A stretch of DNA of 64,000 nt from Jatrophihabitans_A sp035248685 (GCA_035248685.1 DATFHF010000081.1:73071-137070); one strand, 5' to 3'. Counted from the first letter of the stretch, positions 9,688 to 18,362 are shown. Notes: a model not told the origin generated them from the sequence alone. A program made the numbers and translations.

Positions 9688-10743
9688 TCAATGCCGGTCG
9701 AAGTCGACCGAAGCGTAGGCCCGCAACTTGGACAACTGATGCAACGACTCGACCACCCGGATCGTCCCCGACTTCGAACGCATGACGATCGAGGAGGTCG
9801 CCACCGCGTCCCGGTTGTAGCGAACCCCGGCCACCAACTCGCCGTCGGTAATCCCGGTCGCGCAGAAGAACACATCCTCACCGGCCACCAGATCCCGGGT
9901 GGTCAGCACTCGGGACAGGTCATGGCCGGCCGCCTCAGCCTTCTCTCGCTCCTGTTGGTCTTGCGGCCACAGCCGGCCTTGAATGCACCCGCCCATGCAG
10001 CTGAGCGCGGCGGCCGCGATGATGCCCTCGGGAGTGCCGCCGATCCCGAGCAGCAGATCGACACCGGTGCCGGCGCGGGCTGCCATGATGGCGCCGGCCA
10101 CGTCGCCGTCGGTGATGAACTTGATCCGGGCACCGGCGTTGCGCACCTCGTTCACCAGTTCGGCATGTCGCGGCCGATCCAGGATGACTACCGTCACCTC
10201 CTCCGGACGAGCACCCTTGGCCTTGGCCACCCGATAGATGTTCTCCCGCACCGGGGCGGTGATGTCGATGACATCGGCGGCCTCCGGGCCGGTGGCGATC
10301 TTCTCCATGTAGAACACCGCGGACGGGTCGAACATCGATCCCCGCTCAGCCACCGCGATCACCGCCACCGCGTTGGGCATGCCCTTGGCCATCAGGGTGG
10401 TGCCATCGATCGGGTCGACCGCGACATCGCACTCCGGGCCGGTGCCGTCCCCGACGTGCTCGCCGTTGTAGAGCATCGGTGCGCGGTCCTTCTCACCCTC
10501 GCCGATGACCACCACGCCGTCCATCGAGACGGTGCCGATCAGCTTGCGCATCGCGTCCACGGCCGCGCCGTCGCCGCCGTTCTTATCGCCCCGACCCACC
10601 CAGCGGGCCGCCGCCATCGCGGCAGCCTCGGTCACCCGAACCAGTTCCAATGCCAGGTTGCGGTCCGGCGCCTGGCGTTGCACCGCCAGTTCGGGCGGTA
10701 CCGGACGGGCGCTGTCGGCGGGCACGTCGCTGGCATCGGTCAT
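9688..10743 (-). CDS. glpX: Class II fructose-1,6-bisphosphatase
   Basis: A 351-residue GlpX-family enzyme hydrolysing fructose 1,6-bisphosphate to fructose 6-phosphate in gluconeogenesis. Visible signatures are GDKNGGDGAAVDAMR, VIGEGEKDRAPML, the metal-binding CDVAVDPIDGTT, and FITDGDVAGAIMAA with GIGGTPEGIIAAAAL. Length is close to M. tuberculosis GlpX (Rv1099c). ATG 10743 has agaagg upstream and gives a short disordered N-terminus before NLALELVRVTEAAAMAAARWVGRG. The frame remains open further upstream, but that part resembles nothing. The gene is divergent from the DUF4245 gene, as in Mycobacterium. Confidence 0.95.
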   Translation of the reverse strand: MTDASDVPADSARPVPPELAVQRQAPDRNLALELVRVTEAAAMAAARWVGRGDKNGGDGAAVDAMRKLIGTVSMDGVVVIGEGEKDRAPMLYNGEHVGDGTGPECDVAVDPIDGTTLMAKGMPNAVAVIAVAERGSMFDPSAVFYMEKIATGPEAADVIDITAPVRENIYRVAKAKGARPEEVTVVILDRPRHAELVNEVRNAGARIKFITDGDVAGAIMAARAGTGVDLLLGIGGTPEGIIAAAALSCMGGCIQGRLWPQDQQEREKAEAAGHDLSRVLTTRDLVAGEDVFFCATGITDGELVAGVRYNRDAVATSSIVMRSKSGTIRVVESLHQLSKLRAYASVDFDRH

Positions 10744-10867
10744 CTGTGCTGGCCCTTCTGTTCGGCGATCGGTCGGGGCGTGGCAGCACCATATCGCGCA
10801 GCGGCGAAGCGGGCCGCGTATACGTTGCCGACCCTGGCCGGGTGCACCGCGCCGAGGCGCGTGGCTG

Positions 10868-11425
10868 ATGCGCCACCATGGAGGTGTGACCCATCCCCTG
10901 ACTCCGGCCCAGCGCCGGCGGCTCCGCACGCCTGCCTACCTGTGGCGGTCGCTGCTGCCCTTGTTGGTACTGGTGGGACTGCTGGTGCTGCTGACCTGGC
11001 CGCGGCCACCTCGGTCGGACGGCGTTCACGTCATCGATCCGGGCCCGGCGATCGCCGCCGCGCGGGCCCAGGTCGGCTTCCCGCTGACGGTGCCGGTCGG
11101 CTTATCGGACCGCTGGCGGCCGACCTCCACCCAGCTCCAGCCGGCCGGTCCGGCAAGTGGGGCAAGCTTTCGGATCCGGTACGTGAGCCCGGGCGGGCAG
11201 TACGCGGAGCTGCTGGAGGGCGGTGACGCGCCGGACGCGGTCGCCGCCCAGTACGGCCCGCTCACCGCCGACGGCATGGTGTCGATCGCCGGCATGGATT
11301 GGGCTCGCTACCGCACCGGGGATGGACACCCGCTGCTGCGCCAGACCACTGGTCAGCGCACCATCATCGTCAGCGGCACCGCTCAGCTGTCCGAGCTGGA
11401 ACAGCTCGCCGGCTCGCTGGGGTAG
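10868..11425 (+). CDS. DUF4245 domain membrane-anchored protein
   Basis: A 185-residue protein equivalent in position and pattern to Rv1100. A hydrophobic span at ~29-48 (SLLPLLVLVGLLVLLTW) follows a basic N-terminus (PAQRRRLRTP). The remainder is an extracytoplasmic domain with RWRPTSTQL, SFRIRYVSPGGQYAELLEGGD and TIIVSGTAQLSELEQLAGSL, typical of DUF4245. The start is uncertain. ATG 10868 and GTG 10886 are both in frame, and a GGAG just before GTG 10886 is too close to be ideal. Function is unknown. It is divergent from glpX and convergent with xseB. Confidence 0.8.
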   Translation: MRHHGGVTHPLTPAQRRRLRTPAYLWRSLLPLLVLVGLLVLLTWPRPPRSDGVHVIDPGPAIAAARAQVGFPLTVPVGLSDRWRPTSTQLQPAGPASGASFRIRYVSPGGQYAELLEGGDAPDAVAAQYGPLTADGMVSIAGMDWARYRTGDGHPLLRQTTGQRTIIVSGTAQLSELEQLAGSLG

Positions 11426-11641
11426 TCAGCCGGCGTCTTCGCTCGCCGCGATCGCGGCGTCCAGCCTGGACCGGGCGCCGTCCAGCCAACGCTGGCAAAC
11501 CTCGGCCAGCTCCTCACCGCGCTGCCAGAGCGCCAGCGACTCCTCCAGCGGCTGACCGCCACTTTCCAGCGCCTGGACGATGTCGCGCAGTTCGGCCCGA
11601 GCCTGCTCGTAGCTCAGTTCGGGTTGCCCGTTCTCAGTCAT
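11426..11641 (-). CDS. xseB: Exodeoxyribonuclease VII small subunit
   Basis: A 71-residue protein matching XseB: LSYEQARAELRDIVQALESGGQPLEESLALWQRGEEL, a helical hairpin that wraps the large subunit. With XseA it forms exonuclease VII, which degrades single-stranded DNA from both ends. It lies 30 bases downstream of xseA on the same strand, in one operon. The stop codon abuts the stop of the convergent DUF4245 gene. Confidence 0.95.
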   Translation of the reverse strand: MTENGQPELSYEQARAELRDIVQALESGGQPLEESLALWQRGEELAEVCQRWLDGARSRLDAAIAASEDAG

Positions 11642-11671
11642 GTCATGGTCTCAGTCATGTCGCGGTTCAGC

Positions 11672-12877
11672 CTAGAGCGTCTCGGCCACCCGGACCGTGA
11701 ACCGGCCTTCGGCCACCCGTGCCAGCAACTCGCGGCCGACCGGCGCCTGTTCGACGTGCCGGATCACCGCGCCGGCCTGATCCGACAGCACCGCGTATCC
11801 GCGGTTGAGGACGGCCTGCGGGGACAGGCTGACCACCCTGGCCAGCAGCTGCTCGGTGTCGGCCTGGGCCAGTTGCAGCAGCGCGTCCAACCGGTGCCTG
11901 GTTCGGTGCACCGCCCGCTCCAGCTCGTCCTGGCCGGTGTCGATCAGCCGTCGCACGCCGTGGCGCAACCGTTGCGGCAGCCCGGCCATCAGCTCGGCCT
12001 CCAGGTCCAGCCGGCGATGCACGCTGGTTCGCAGCCGGCCGCGGAAATCAGCCAGCCGCTGAAGCTCGATATCCAAATCCGGCACGATCCGCTTGGCGGC
12101 ATCGGTCGGCGTCGACGCCGCCAGGTCGGCGACCAGATCCAGCAACGGCCGGTCGGTCTCGTGCCCGATCGCGCTCACCACCGGCGTGCGCGCTCGGGCC
12201 ACCGCACGCAGCAGCGCCTCGTTGGAGAAGGGCAGCAGGTCCTCGACGCTGCCGCCGCCCCGGGCGATCACGATGACCTGCACGTCGGGGTGATCGTCCA
12301 GCCGCTTCAGCGCGGCGATGATGTCGCTGACCGCGGTGGTGCCCTGGGTGGCCACGCTCTCGATCGCGAACCGGGCGCCGGGAAAGCGCCGATGGGTGTT
12401 GTCGACCACATCGCGTTCGGCGGCGCTGGCCCGTCCGGTGATCAGGCCGATGGTGTGCGGCAGGAACGGCAGTGGAAGTTTGCGCTCGGGCGCGAATAGC
12501 CCTTCAGCGGCGAGTAGTTGCCGGAGCCGTTCGATGCGAGCGAGCAGTTCGCCCAATCCGACCTGGCGAATCTCCGTCGCCCGCAGGCTGAGCGTGCCGC
12601 GTTCGGCGTAGAAGTCCGGCCGAACCCGCAGGATGACCCGAGCCCCTTCGGCGAGTTCGTCGGTGAGGATGCTTCGGTGGCAGGTCACCTGCATCGAGAT
12701 GTTGGCGTCGGTGTCGCGCAATGTGAGGAAGCAGGTCTGCACGCCGGGCCGACGGACGAACTGGGCAACCTGCCCCTCGACCCATACCTCGCCCAGCCGA
12801 CCGATCCACTCCGCAAGCGCCTGGCTGATCCGGCGCAGCGGTAACGGTGCCTCCGGGCTCGATTCCAGCTTGCTCAC
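11672..12877 (-). CDS. xseA: Exodeoxyribonuclease VII large subunit
   Basis: A 401-residue XseA. The N-terminal OB fold (VWVEGQVAQFVRRPGVQTCFLTLRD) is followed by the catalytic region with LPFLPHTIGLITGRASAAERDVV, VQVIVIARGGGSVEDLLPFSNEALLRAVA and PVVSAIGHETDRPLLDLVAD, and a helical C-terminus that binds XseB. GTG at 12877 overlaps the stop of the upstream lipid-droplet-associated-like gene as GTGA, so translation is probably coupled. The order matches Rv1109c-Rv1108c-Rv1107c. Confidence 0.96.
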   Translation of the reverse strand: MSKLESSPEAPLPLRRISQALAEWIGRLGEVWVEGQVAQFVRRPGVQTCFLTLRDTDANISMQVTCHRSILTDELAEGARVILRVRPDFYAERGTLSLRATEIRQVGLGELLARIERLRQLLAAEGLFAPERKLPLPFLPHTIGLITGRASAAERDVVDNTHRRFPGARFAIESVATQGTTAVSDIIAALKRLDDHPDVQVIVIARGGGSVEDLLPFSNEALLRAVARARTPVVSAIGHETDRPLLDLVADLAASTPTDAAKRIVPDLDIELQRLADFRGRLRTSVHRRLDLEAELMAGLPQRLRHGVRRLIDTGQDELERAVHRTRHRLDALLQLAQADTEQLLARVVSLSPQAVLNRGYAVLSDQAGAVIRHVEQAPVGRELLARVAEGRFTVRVAETL

Positions 12878-13557
12878 TCGGTGCCGGAGCCTGCCCCGGG
12901 CGACTGGGCCGGCGCGGAGCCGTCCTGGCCGGCAACCTCGTGGGCGTGCACGATTTCGGCGGCCATCGTCGTCGGGTTCGGCGCGGCGGACGGCTTGGCC
13001 CGCTTGGCTGCCTCGATCAGCGGTTCGCTGCGGGTACGCGGCTGCTTGGCCGCCTTGGTCGGATTTGCCTTACCGGACTTGGCTCCTCCCGCGGCTGCCT
13101 TCGCCGGACTGGCCTTGGCCGCTGCTGCCTTGCCGGCTCCGGCGGTCTTCTTAGCGGGCTTGGTCGGTTCGGTACCGCCGACCTCTGTTGGCGCGAACCG
13201 GTCCCCGACCTCGGCCAGCGACGGGCCCAACTCGGGCTCGGGCGCATCGGTTCCGTCCGGTACTCGATCGAACGCGGTGGCGCCACGCGATCCGCCGGCC
13301 GAGGCTTGATCGGGGGAGTCGTCGAAGGTCGCCCAGTCAGGTGGCTCTGTCGATGCGCCCCGCAACTGGCTGATGACCTCTTCACCCCGGGCGGCCAGGG
13401 CAGCGATCCGCTGTTGCACCCGCAGCGATACCTGCATCGCGGTGCTCACCGCCACCACCGGAGCCTGGGGGAGCGTCTCGGGAAGTTTGCGGGCCTCATC
13501 CAGCGCGGTTGCGGCAAGGCCGATGGCCGCTTTCAGCGGCGTCGGAAGGGTAGCCAT
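12874..13557 (-). CDS. Lipid-droplet-associated-type protein (Rv1109c-like)
   Basis: A 227-residue protein. The first ~75 residues are an amphipathic helical region (PTPLKAAIGLAATALDEARKLPETL, then MQVSLRVQQRIAALAARGEEVISQLRG) matching the conserved part of Rv1109c-like proteins, which databases name lipid-droplet-associated. The rest is low-complexity Ala/Lys/Pro with repeated AK and KA motifs, likely disordered and basic, reminiscent of histone-like tails. ATG 13557 has GGAGG upstream. It shares an operon with xseA-xseB and is divergent from ispH. The name rests on family labels. A role bridging lipid and nucleic acid is possible but unproven. Confidence 0.7.
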   Translation of the reverse strand: MATLPTPLKAAIGLAATALDEARKLPETLPQAPVVAVSTAMQVSLRVQQRIAALAARGEEVISQLRGASTEPPDWATFDDSPDQASAGGSRGATAFDRVPDGTDAPEPELGPSLAEVGDRFAPTEVGGTEPTKPAKKTAGAGKAAAAKASPAKAAAGGAKSGKANPTKAAKQPRTRSEPLIEAAKRAKPSAAPNPTTMAAEIVHAHEVAGQDGSAPAQSPGAGSGTE

Positions 13558-13604
13558 GCCTCCAGCCTGCCCTAACCGGGGCCGGGGCGCGACAACGAGG
13601 TCCG

Positions 13605-13610
13605 TAGAAT
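13605..13610 (+). promoter_or_regulatory. Leaderless -10 box (TAGAAT) for ispH
   Basis: A near-consensus TAGAAT ends 7 bases before the ATG at 13618, and there is no Shine-Dalgarno sequence. ATG 13618 is therefore preferred over an in-frame GTG six bases upstream. Confidence 0.6.
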
Positions 13611-13617
13611 CGTGGGC

Positions 13618-14604
13618 ATGGGTGAACCGGTACGGACCAAGCGGGTATTGCTCGCCAAGCCGCGAGGGTACTGCGCAGGTGTCGAACGGGCAGCGCAGAC
13701 GGTCGAACTCGCACTGGAGCATTACGGCGCCCCGGTGTACGTCCGAAAGCAGATCGTGCACAACCTCCACGTCGTGCGATCCCTCGAAGCGCGCGGGGCA
13801 ATCTTCGTCGAGGAGACCGACGAGGTGCCGCCCGGGTCGATCGTGGTTTTTTCCGCGCACGGAGTGGCGCCTGAGGTGCATGCCGAGGCCGCCAGCCGCG
13901 ATCTGCGCACCATCGACGCGACCTGCCCGCTGGTCACCAAGGTGCACCAGGAAGCCCGCCGGTTTGCTCGGGAGGACTACGACATCGTGCTGATCGGCCA
14001 TGCCGGGCACGAGGAAGTGATCGGCACCACCGGCGAGGCGCCGGCTCACATTCGATTGGTGGACGGCCCGGACGACGTGGACCGTACTGAGGTACGGGAT
14101 CCGGACCGGGTGGTCTGGCTCTCGCAAACCACGCTGTCGGTGGACGAAACCATGCAGACCGTACAGGCGCTGCGGAAGAAGTTCCCCAATCTCCAGTCGC
14201 CACCGAGCGATGACATCTGCTACGCCACCCAGAACCGGCAGGCGGCAGTCAAGGCGATCGCGCCCCAGGCGGACCTGTTCCTGGTTGTCGGCTCGGCCAA
14301 TTCCTCAAATTCGGTGCGTATGGTCGAGGTTGCGCTGGCCGCCGGCGCGACTGCCGCGCACCTGGTGGAGAATGCCGCCGCCATCGATGAGGCCTGGCTG
14401 GCCGGGGTCGACACGGTGGGGCTGTCGTCCGGTGCGTCGGTGCCGGAGGTTCTGGTGCGCGAGGTGGTGGCGTGGCTGGCCGAGCACGATTACCGCGACC
14501 TCGACGAGGTGACCCAGACCGAGGAGCGGCTGACCTTCGCGCTGCCGCAGGAACTGCGGCGCGACCTGAAACTCAATGCCAAGGTCGCCGCTGCCGATCG
14601 CTAG
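13618..14604 (+). CDS. ispH: 4-hydroxy-3-methylbut-2-enyl diphosphate reductase
   Basis: A 328-residue IspH/LytB, the last enzyme of the MEP pathway, producing isopentenyl and dimethylallyl diphosphate. The three cysteines that hold the iron-sulfur cluster are visible at Cys19 (KPRGYCAGV), Cys103 (DATCPLVTKVH) and Cys201 (DDICYATQNRQ). The substrate-binding QIVHN, GHAGHEEVIGT and GSANSSNSVRM segments are also present. It provides precursors for the cis-prenyltransferase encoded 9 kb upstream. The leaderless -10 box sets the start. The stop overlaps that of the convergent DUF6542 gene by three bases. It corresponds to lytB2 (Rv1110). Confidence 0.97.
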   Translation: MGEPVRTKRVLLAKPRGYCAGVERAAQTVELALEHYGAPVYVRKQIVHNLHVVRSLEARGAIFVEETDEVPPGSIVVFSAHGVAPEVHAEAASRDLRTIDATCPLVTKVHQEARRFAREDYDIVLIGHAGHEEVIGTTGEAPAHIRLVDGPDDVDRTEVRDPDRVVWLSQTTLSVDETMQTVQALRKKFPNLQSPPSDDICYATQNRQAAVKAIAPQADLFLVVGSANSSNSVRMVEVALAAGATAAHLVENAAAIDEAWLAGVDTVGLSSGASVPEVLVREVVAWLAEHDYRDLDEVTQTEERLTFALPQELRRDLKLNAKVAAADR

Positions 14605-15125
14605 CGGCGGATCACCAACCGGATGCCGGCCACCACCAACACCACCGCGGTCGCACCGGCGATCGCCGGAAAGCCATAGACGATCCAGTTGGTGGCCGCA
14701 TCGAGTAGCTTGCCCCGATTGTGCAAGCCGCCGGTGCGGAAGTAGAGCAGCCCGGCGGATGCGACGAAGTAAACCAGCGGTGGCGCGATAACGACGCTGA
14801 ACATCTGGCTGCGTTTGACCACCAGGATCGCGATCAGCGAAGCCAACACCAGCCCGTAGTTGAACGCCCCGCGGATCGCTGAACCACTGGCCGAGTCGAT
14901 AATGCCGCCGATGCCGGCGATGGCAATCAGCAGCAGCACCGCCATCCAGCCGGGCAAACCGCGCTCCGTGCGCGGGCGAGGTCGAGCGGTCGCCGGCACC
15001 GGCTGCCGGTAATTCGCGGCCTGGTCGGTGCGAGCAGGTTCCGCGGCCGGCCGCCGGCCAGCCACGTCGTAGTACGACGTTTCCGGCAGGTCGGGCACGT
15101 ATGCGGCTCCGTTCGCAGGGGGCAT
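14601..15125 (-). CDS. DUF6542 integral membrane protein (Rv1111c-like)
   Basis: A 174-residue membrane protein. A ~55-residue disordered, Pro/Arg-rich N-terminus precedes four hydrophobic spans: WMAVLLLIAIAGIGGII, FNYGLVLASLIAILVV, VIAPPLVYFVASAGLLYF and FPAIAGATAVVLVVAGI. It ends in IRLVIRR. Position and topology match Rv1111c next to lytB2. Function is unknown. Acggta on the + strand (15134-15139), read as TACCGT on this strand, lies 8 bases before the ATG, a possible leaderless promoter. Convergent with ispH, with overlapping stops. Confidence 0.8.
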   Translation of the reverse strand: MPPANGAAYVPDLPETSYYDVAGRRPAAEPARTDQAANYRQPVPATARPRPRTERGLPGWMAVLLLIAIAGIGGIIDSASGSAIRGAFNYGLVLASLIAILVVKRSQMFSVVIAPPLVYFVASAGLLYFRTGGLHNRGKLLDAATNWIVYGFPAIAGATAVVLVVAGIRLVIRR

Positions 15126-15131
15126 GATGCC

Positions 15132-16256
15132 TCACGGTACCCGGCCCAGCAGTTCCTCCGCGGTAAGTGTTCGGGTTCCGCTCAGGATCTGGGCGGGCTC
15201 CGGCAGCTCACCCTCGACCCGTGGATCGACCACGGACAACTCGGCCAACCGGCGGGCGCTGACCAGAACCCGCCCTTCCAAAGTGCCGACCGCGCTGTTG
15301 TAACCGTCCACCGCGGCATTCAACGCGCGACCGAGCCGGTCCAGGTGGCCGCCCATCCGGGACAGCCGTTGGTACAGCTCGCGGCCCAACTGGCTTACCT
15401 GCGCGGTGTTCTCGGCCAGCGCTTGCTGCCGCCAGGTGTAGCCGACGGTGCGCAGTAGCGCGACCAGCGTGGTCGGCGTGGCCACGATGACATTGCGGTC
15501 GAAGGCGAACTCCAACAGCGACGGATCCTGGCGCAAAGCGGCGTCCAGGAAGGCATCGGCAGGGACGAAGCAGACCACGAACTCCGGGGCCGGGCTGAAT
15601 CGGTTCCAGTACGCCTTGCCGCCCAAGTCCTCGACATGTGCGCGCAGGTGCCGGGCGTGTGCCTTCAGCCGGGCAGTTCGGGTGGCCTCGTCACGCGCTT
15701 CCATCGCTTCCAGATAGCCGGCGAAGGCGACCTTGGCATCGATCACGATGTGCTTGCCACCGACCAGGCGGATCACCAGATCCGGCCGGAGCGTGCCGTC
15801 TACCCCGGGCACCGACGGCTGGGTGACGTAGTCGACATGCTCGACCAGCCCGGCCGCTTCGACGGTGCGCTCGAGTTGCAGCTCGCCCCAGCGACCGCGG
15901 ACCTGGGGCGCTCGCAGCGCGGTGACCAGCTGGCTGGTTTCGCTGCGCAGGCCGTCCGCCGACAACCGCATCGCGGCCAGATGCTCGTCCAGCGCGGCGG
16001 TGGCAGCCAGCCGGTCGCGCTCGGAGGTGTGCAGTTGTTGCTGCACTCGAGCCAGCGCGTCCCGCAGCGGCGCGACCAGCGCCTCGATGGCGTGCTGGCG
16101 CTCGGACAGATCCCGGGCCGCCGTGCTGCTAGCGCCGTCCAGCCGGGCTTGGGCGAGCGCCGAGAGCGCTGCTCGGTTGCGGCCGGCCAGGAAGCCCAGG
16201 CCGGTTCCGAACAGCAGGCCCAGCAGCAGGAACTCGAAAGCGATCATGTCGAACAT
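15132..16256 (-). CDS. rmuC: DNA recombination protein RmuC
   Basis: A 374-residue RmuC. An N-terminal membrane anchor (FEFLLLGLLFGTGLGFLAG) precedes a coiled-coil region to ~residue 110, then the nuclease-like domain with RGRWGELQLERTVEAAGL, LRPDLVIRLVGGKHIVIDAKVAFAGY and FVPADAFLDAAL, and later VIVATPTTLVALLRTVGYTWRQQ. RmuC limits sequence inversion at short repeats in E. coli; the fold is PD-(D/E)XK-like. Two in-frame ATGs at 16256 and 16247 are possible starts. Six bases separate it from the DUF6542 gene on the same strand, so co-transcription is likely. Confidence 0.93.
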   Translation of the reverse strand: MFDMIAFEFLLLGLLFGTGLGFLAGRNRAALSALAQARLDGASSTAARDLSERQHAIEALVAPLRDALARVQQQLHTSERDRLAATAALDEHLAAMRLSADGLRSETSQLVTALRAPQVRGRWGELQLERTVEAAGLVEHVDYVTQPSVPGVDGTLRPDLVIRLVGGKHIVIDAKVAFAGYLEAMEARDEATRTARLKAHARHLRAHVEDLGGKAYWNRFSPAPEFVVCFVPADAFLDAALRQDPSLLEFAFDRNVIVATPTTLVALLRTVGYTWRQQALAENTAQVSQLGRELYQRLSRMGGHLDRLGRALNAAVDGYNSAVGTLEGRVLVSARRLAELSVVDPRVEGELPEPAQILSGTRTLTAEELLGRVP

Positions 16257-16365
16257 GCTGGCGCACGGTTGCGACAGTTTCGGTCAACCGGCCCAAGCCA
16301 GCGTCGGATTCGCGCCGGCCGATCGGGTCAGTTACGAACGGATCTACAGCTGGTCGCAGCCGCGA

Positions 16366-16791
16366 TCAGCCGCAGAATTGGTTGCCGCACCACGGTTCGA
16401 TGTCGGCCGTCGACGACATGGTCACTGGCACTCCGTTGGAGGTGGCAGTCACCGAGACGGTTATTACCTTGGTCGGCCTCAGGTTCGCCAGGCTGCAGTA
16501 GTTGGTGGTGGCGGTACAGCCGCCGGTTTCGGAAGAGATCAGAGTTGATGGCACCGACCAGGCATAGGTCTCCGGACTCCTCGGATTCACCACTTGGAAC
16601 GTCACACTGTAGGTCCCGGTAGGCGACGGCATGCTGGAGTTTACGCATTGGTTGGGGTAACTCGGCGGGTAACGCGAGGGGCCGATGAAGCAGCCGAGCG
16701 ACTCACCGGCGGCAGCCGCCGAGCCGGCAGCGAAGCCGCCGGCAGCGGTGGCGGTCGCGGTGATTGCCAGGGCGGTCAGGATCTTGCGCAT
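16366..16791 (-). CDS. Small secreted protein, unknown function
   Basis: A 141-residue protein with a clear Sec signal peptide: MRKIL, then a hydrophobic core (LTALAITATATAAGGFAAG) ending in AAAAGES, with cleavage probably after the Ala run. The mature ~110 residues contain six cysteines, are rich in Ser, Thr, Pro and Asn, and read like a small beta-sandwich (GTYSVTFQVVNP, then VITVSVTATSNGVPVTMSS). ATG 16791 follows AGAGGAA. On the minus strand, upstream DNA holds TAGGCT (16859-16864) as a possible -10 box and a direct repeat of AATTAAC. I recognise no family; another signal-peptide protein of similar size lies at 34424-34903. Confidence 0.75.
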   Translation of the reverse strand: MRKILTALAITATATAAGGFAAGSAAAAGESLGCFIGPSRYPPSYPNQCVNSSMPSPTGTYSVTFQVVNPRSPETYAWSVPSTLISSETGGCTATTNYCSLANLRPTKVITVSVTATSNGVPVTMSSTADIEPWCGNQFCG

Positions 16792-16896
16792 CTTTGATAT
16801 TCCTCTTGATCGGAGTGATCGGAGCAACGTCCGGCGATGCTGGACAGGCAAGGCCTGCAGCCTAACGAACAATGAGTGTTAATTCCGTTAATTGCT

Positions 16897-17541
16897 CTAA
16901 GACCGGTCGGTACCCTTCGCGGTATCTGGTGCCGGTGTAATCAGCGACTGCAGCACCGGTCCGTACTGCCGTACGACCTGCTCGGCCGGCGCCGAGGCGA
17001 GCGGCTGCACCCGCAGTACGTAGCGGAGCACCGCCATCCCGATCAGCTGGGCCACCACCAGGTTCGCCCGCAGTTCACTGTCCGGACCGTCCAGCACGCC
17101 GAGTAGCGCGCCCAGCACCACGTTGCGCAGCACGTTCAAGGCCGGTGGCGCGGCGTCGGTGGTGGCGATGGTGGTACGGATCAGCCCGCTGAACACCTCG
17201 TGGTGCGGATCCCAGGCGCCGAGGAAGCCGGCCACCAGCCGCGTCCCTAGCCCATCCGGCCCGGCGGTGATCATCGACCTCAGCAGTTCGGCTGGATCGA
17301 CCGGCAGCTGCATGGTGGCGATCAGCAGGCCGTTCTTGTCACCGAAGTGGTGCCGGACCAGGCTGGCGTCCACCCCGGCATCGGCGGCGATCGCACGCAA
17401 CGATGCCCGATCGAAACCATCGCTGGCGAACCGGGCCCGAGCCGCTTCCAGCAACCGTTCCCGGGCGTCCGGTACGCCATCGGCGGCTCGCGGCCGGCCT
17501 CGCCCGCGGCTCTGCGCCTTCCCGCGCTGCGGCGGTGTCAC
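16897..17541 (-). CDS. TetR family transcriptional regulator
   Basis: A 214-residue TetR protein. The N-terminal helix-turn-helix reads LRAIAADAGVDASLVRHHFGDKNGLL after RERLLEAARARFASDGF. The C-terminal part matches the TetR_C_17-like ligand domains common in actinomycete exporters (VVLGALLGVLDGPDSELRANLVVAQLIGMAVLRYVL). GTG 17541 overlaps the stop of the ABC permease as GTGA, making this the last gene of an ATPase-permease-regulator operon. The likely operator is the inverted repeat at 19106-19123 in front of the ATPase. Self-regulated drug or metabolite export is inferred from context. Confidence 0.88.
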   Translation of the reverse strand: MTPPQRGKAQSRGRGRPRAADGVPDARERLLEAARARFASDGFDRASLRAIAADAGVDASLVRHHFGDKNGLLIATMQLPVDPAELLRSMITAGPDGLGTRLVAGFLGAWDPHHEVFSGLIRTTIATTDAAPPALNVLRNVVLGALLGVLDGPDSELRANLVVAQLIGMAVLRYVLRVQPLASAPAEQVVRQYGPVLQSLITPAPDTAKGTDRS

Positions 17542-18281
17542 GCGGTTCGGCGGCGCAACGTTCCGGCCGCCAGGGCGATCGCGGCGATCAAGCAGCCCAG
17601 CAGCACCAGGCCGTCCCAGTAGACACTGCCGGGCAAGGTGGCTGCCTGACTGGCTTTGGTGATGCCGTCGGTGGCATAGCTCAGCGGCAGCACGTCCGAG
17701 AGCCAGTGCAGCACGGTGGCCATGTTCGACCGCGGATTGAGCAGTCCGCACAACAGCAATTGCGGCAACACCACGGCCGGCATGAACTGCACTGCCTGGA
17801 ATTCGGTGGTGGCGAAGGCCGACATAAGCAGGCCCAGGCCGGTGCCGAGCAGCGCGTCGAAAATCGCGAACAGGCCGATAACCGCGGCATGGTGGACGTT
17901 CAAGCCGAGCGGGCCGAGGGTGATCGCGGCGGTCACGCAGGCCTGGATCAACGCGGCCAGTCCGAACGCCAGGCCATAACCGAAGACCAGTTCGGCACGT
18001 TGCAGCGGCGTGGTAAGCAGCCGCTCCAGGGTGCCGGAGGTCCGCTCACGCACCATGGTGATCGAGGTGATCAGGAACATCACGATGAACGGAAACAGCC
18101 CGAGCAGCTGCGGGCCGAGCCGATCGAACAGGAATGGGTCGTCGGAATAGACATATTTGAGCAGGATCAGTAAGACGATCGGCACCACCAGCAGCATGGC
18201 GAGACTGCGTCGGTCATGGCCGAGTTGTTGCAGCACCCGACGGGCGGTGGCCAACGTCCGGAGGATGTGCACCTCGCTCAT
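17538..18281 (-). CDS. ABC-2 type transporter permease
   Basis: A 247-residue permease from ATG 18281. It has six hydrophobic spans, beginning with LAMLLVVPIVLLILLKYVY and ending with WDGLVLLGCLIAAIALAAG, plus the ABC-2 pattern MVRERTSGTLERLLTTPLQRAELVFGYGLAFG. The frame is open upstream to an ATG at 18362 that overlaps the ATPase stop as ATGA. Those 27 extra residues are encoded by a repetitive cgagcgagga-type sequence and are mostly Ser, Glu, Arg and Ala, so I prefer 18281, which gives the usual permease N-terminus. It exports an unknown substrate with the ATPase upstream. Confidence 0.85.
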   Translation of the reverse strand: MSEVHILRTLATARRVLQQLGHDRRSLAMLLVVPIVLLILLKYVYSDDPFLFDRLGPQLLGLFPFIVMFLITSITMVRERTSGTLERLLTTPLQRAELVFGYGLAFGLAALIQACVTAAITLGPLGLNVHHAAVIGLFAIFDALLGTGLGLLMSAFATTEFQAVQFMPAVVLPQLLLCGLLNPRSNMATVLHWLSDVLPLSYATDGITKASQAATLPGSVYWDGLVLLGCLIAAIALAAGTLRRRTA

Positions 18282-18293
18282 GCGCCGTTGGCT

Positions 18294-18362
18294 CTTCGCG
18301 CGAGCGCTCATCGCAGGATTCGCTCCGCTCCTCGCTCGTTCCTCGCTGCGATGCTCGCTCAT
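18294..18362. repeat. CGCTC-rich repetitive sequence at the ATPase-permease junction
   Basis: About 70 bases packed with CGCTC/CCTCGCT units around GCGATG, lying between the ATPase stop and the likely permease start. If translated it gives a Ser/Glu/Arg/Ala-rich peptide. I recall similar units between genes in many actinomycete genomes. It may be a dispersed intergenic repeat with the reading frame left open by chance. Confidence 0.5.

Noticed and set aside
9406..11226. 606-codon plus-strand frame opposite glpX and YbjQ
   Set aside because: Translation is His/Arg/Gly-rich without domains; glpX on the other strand has full family signatures.
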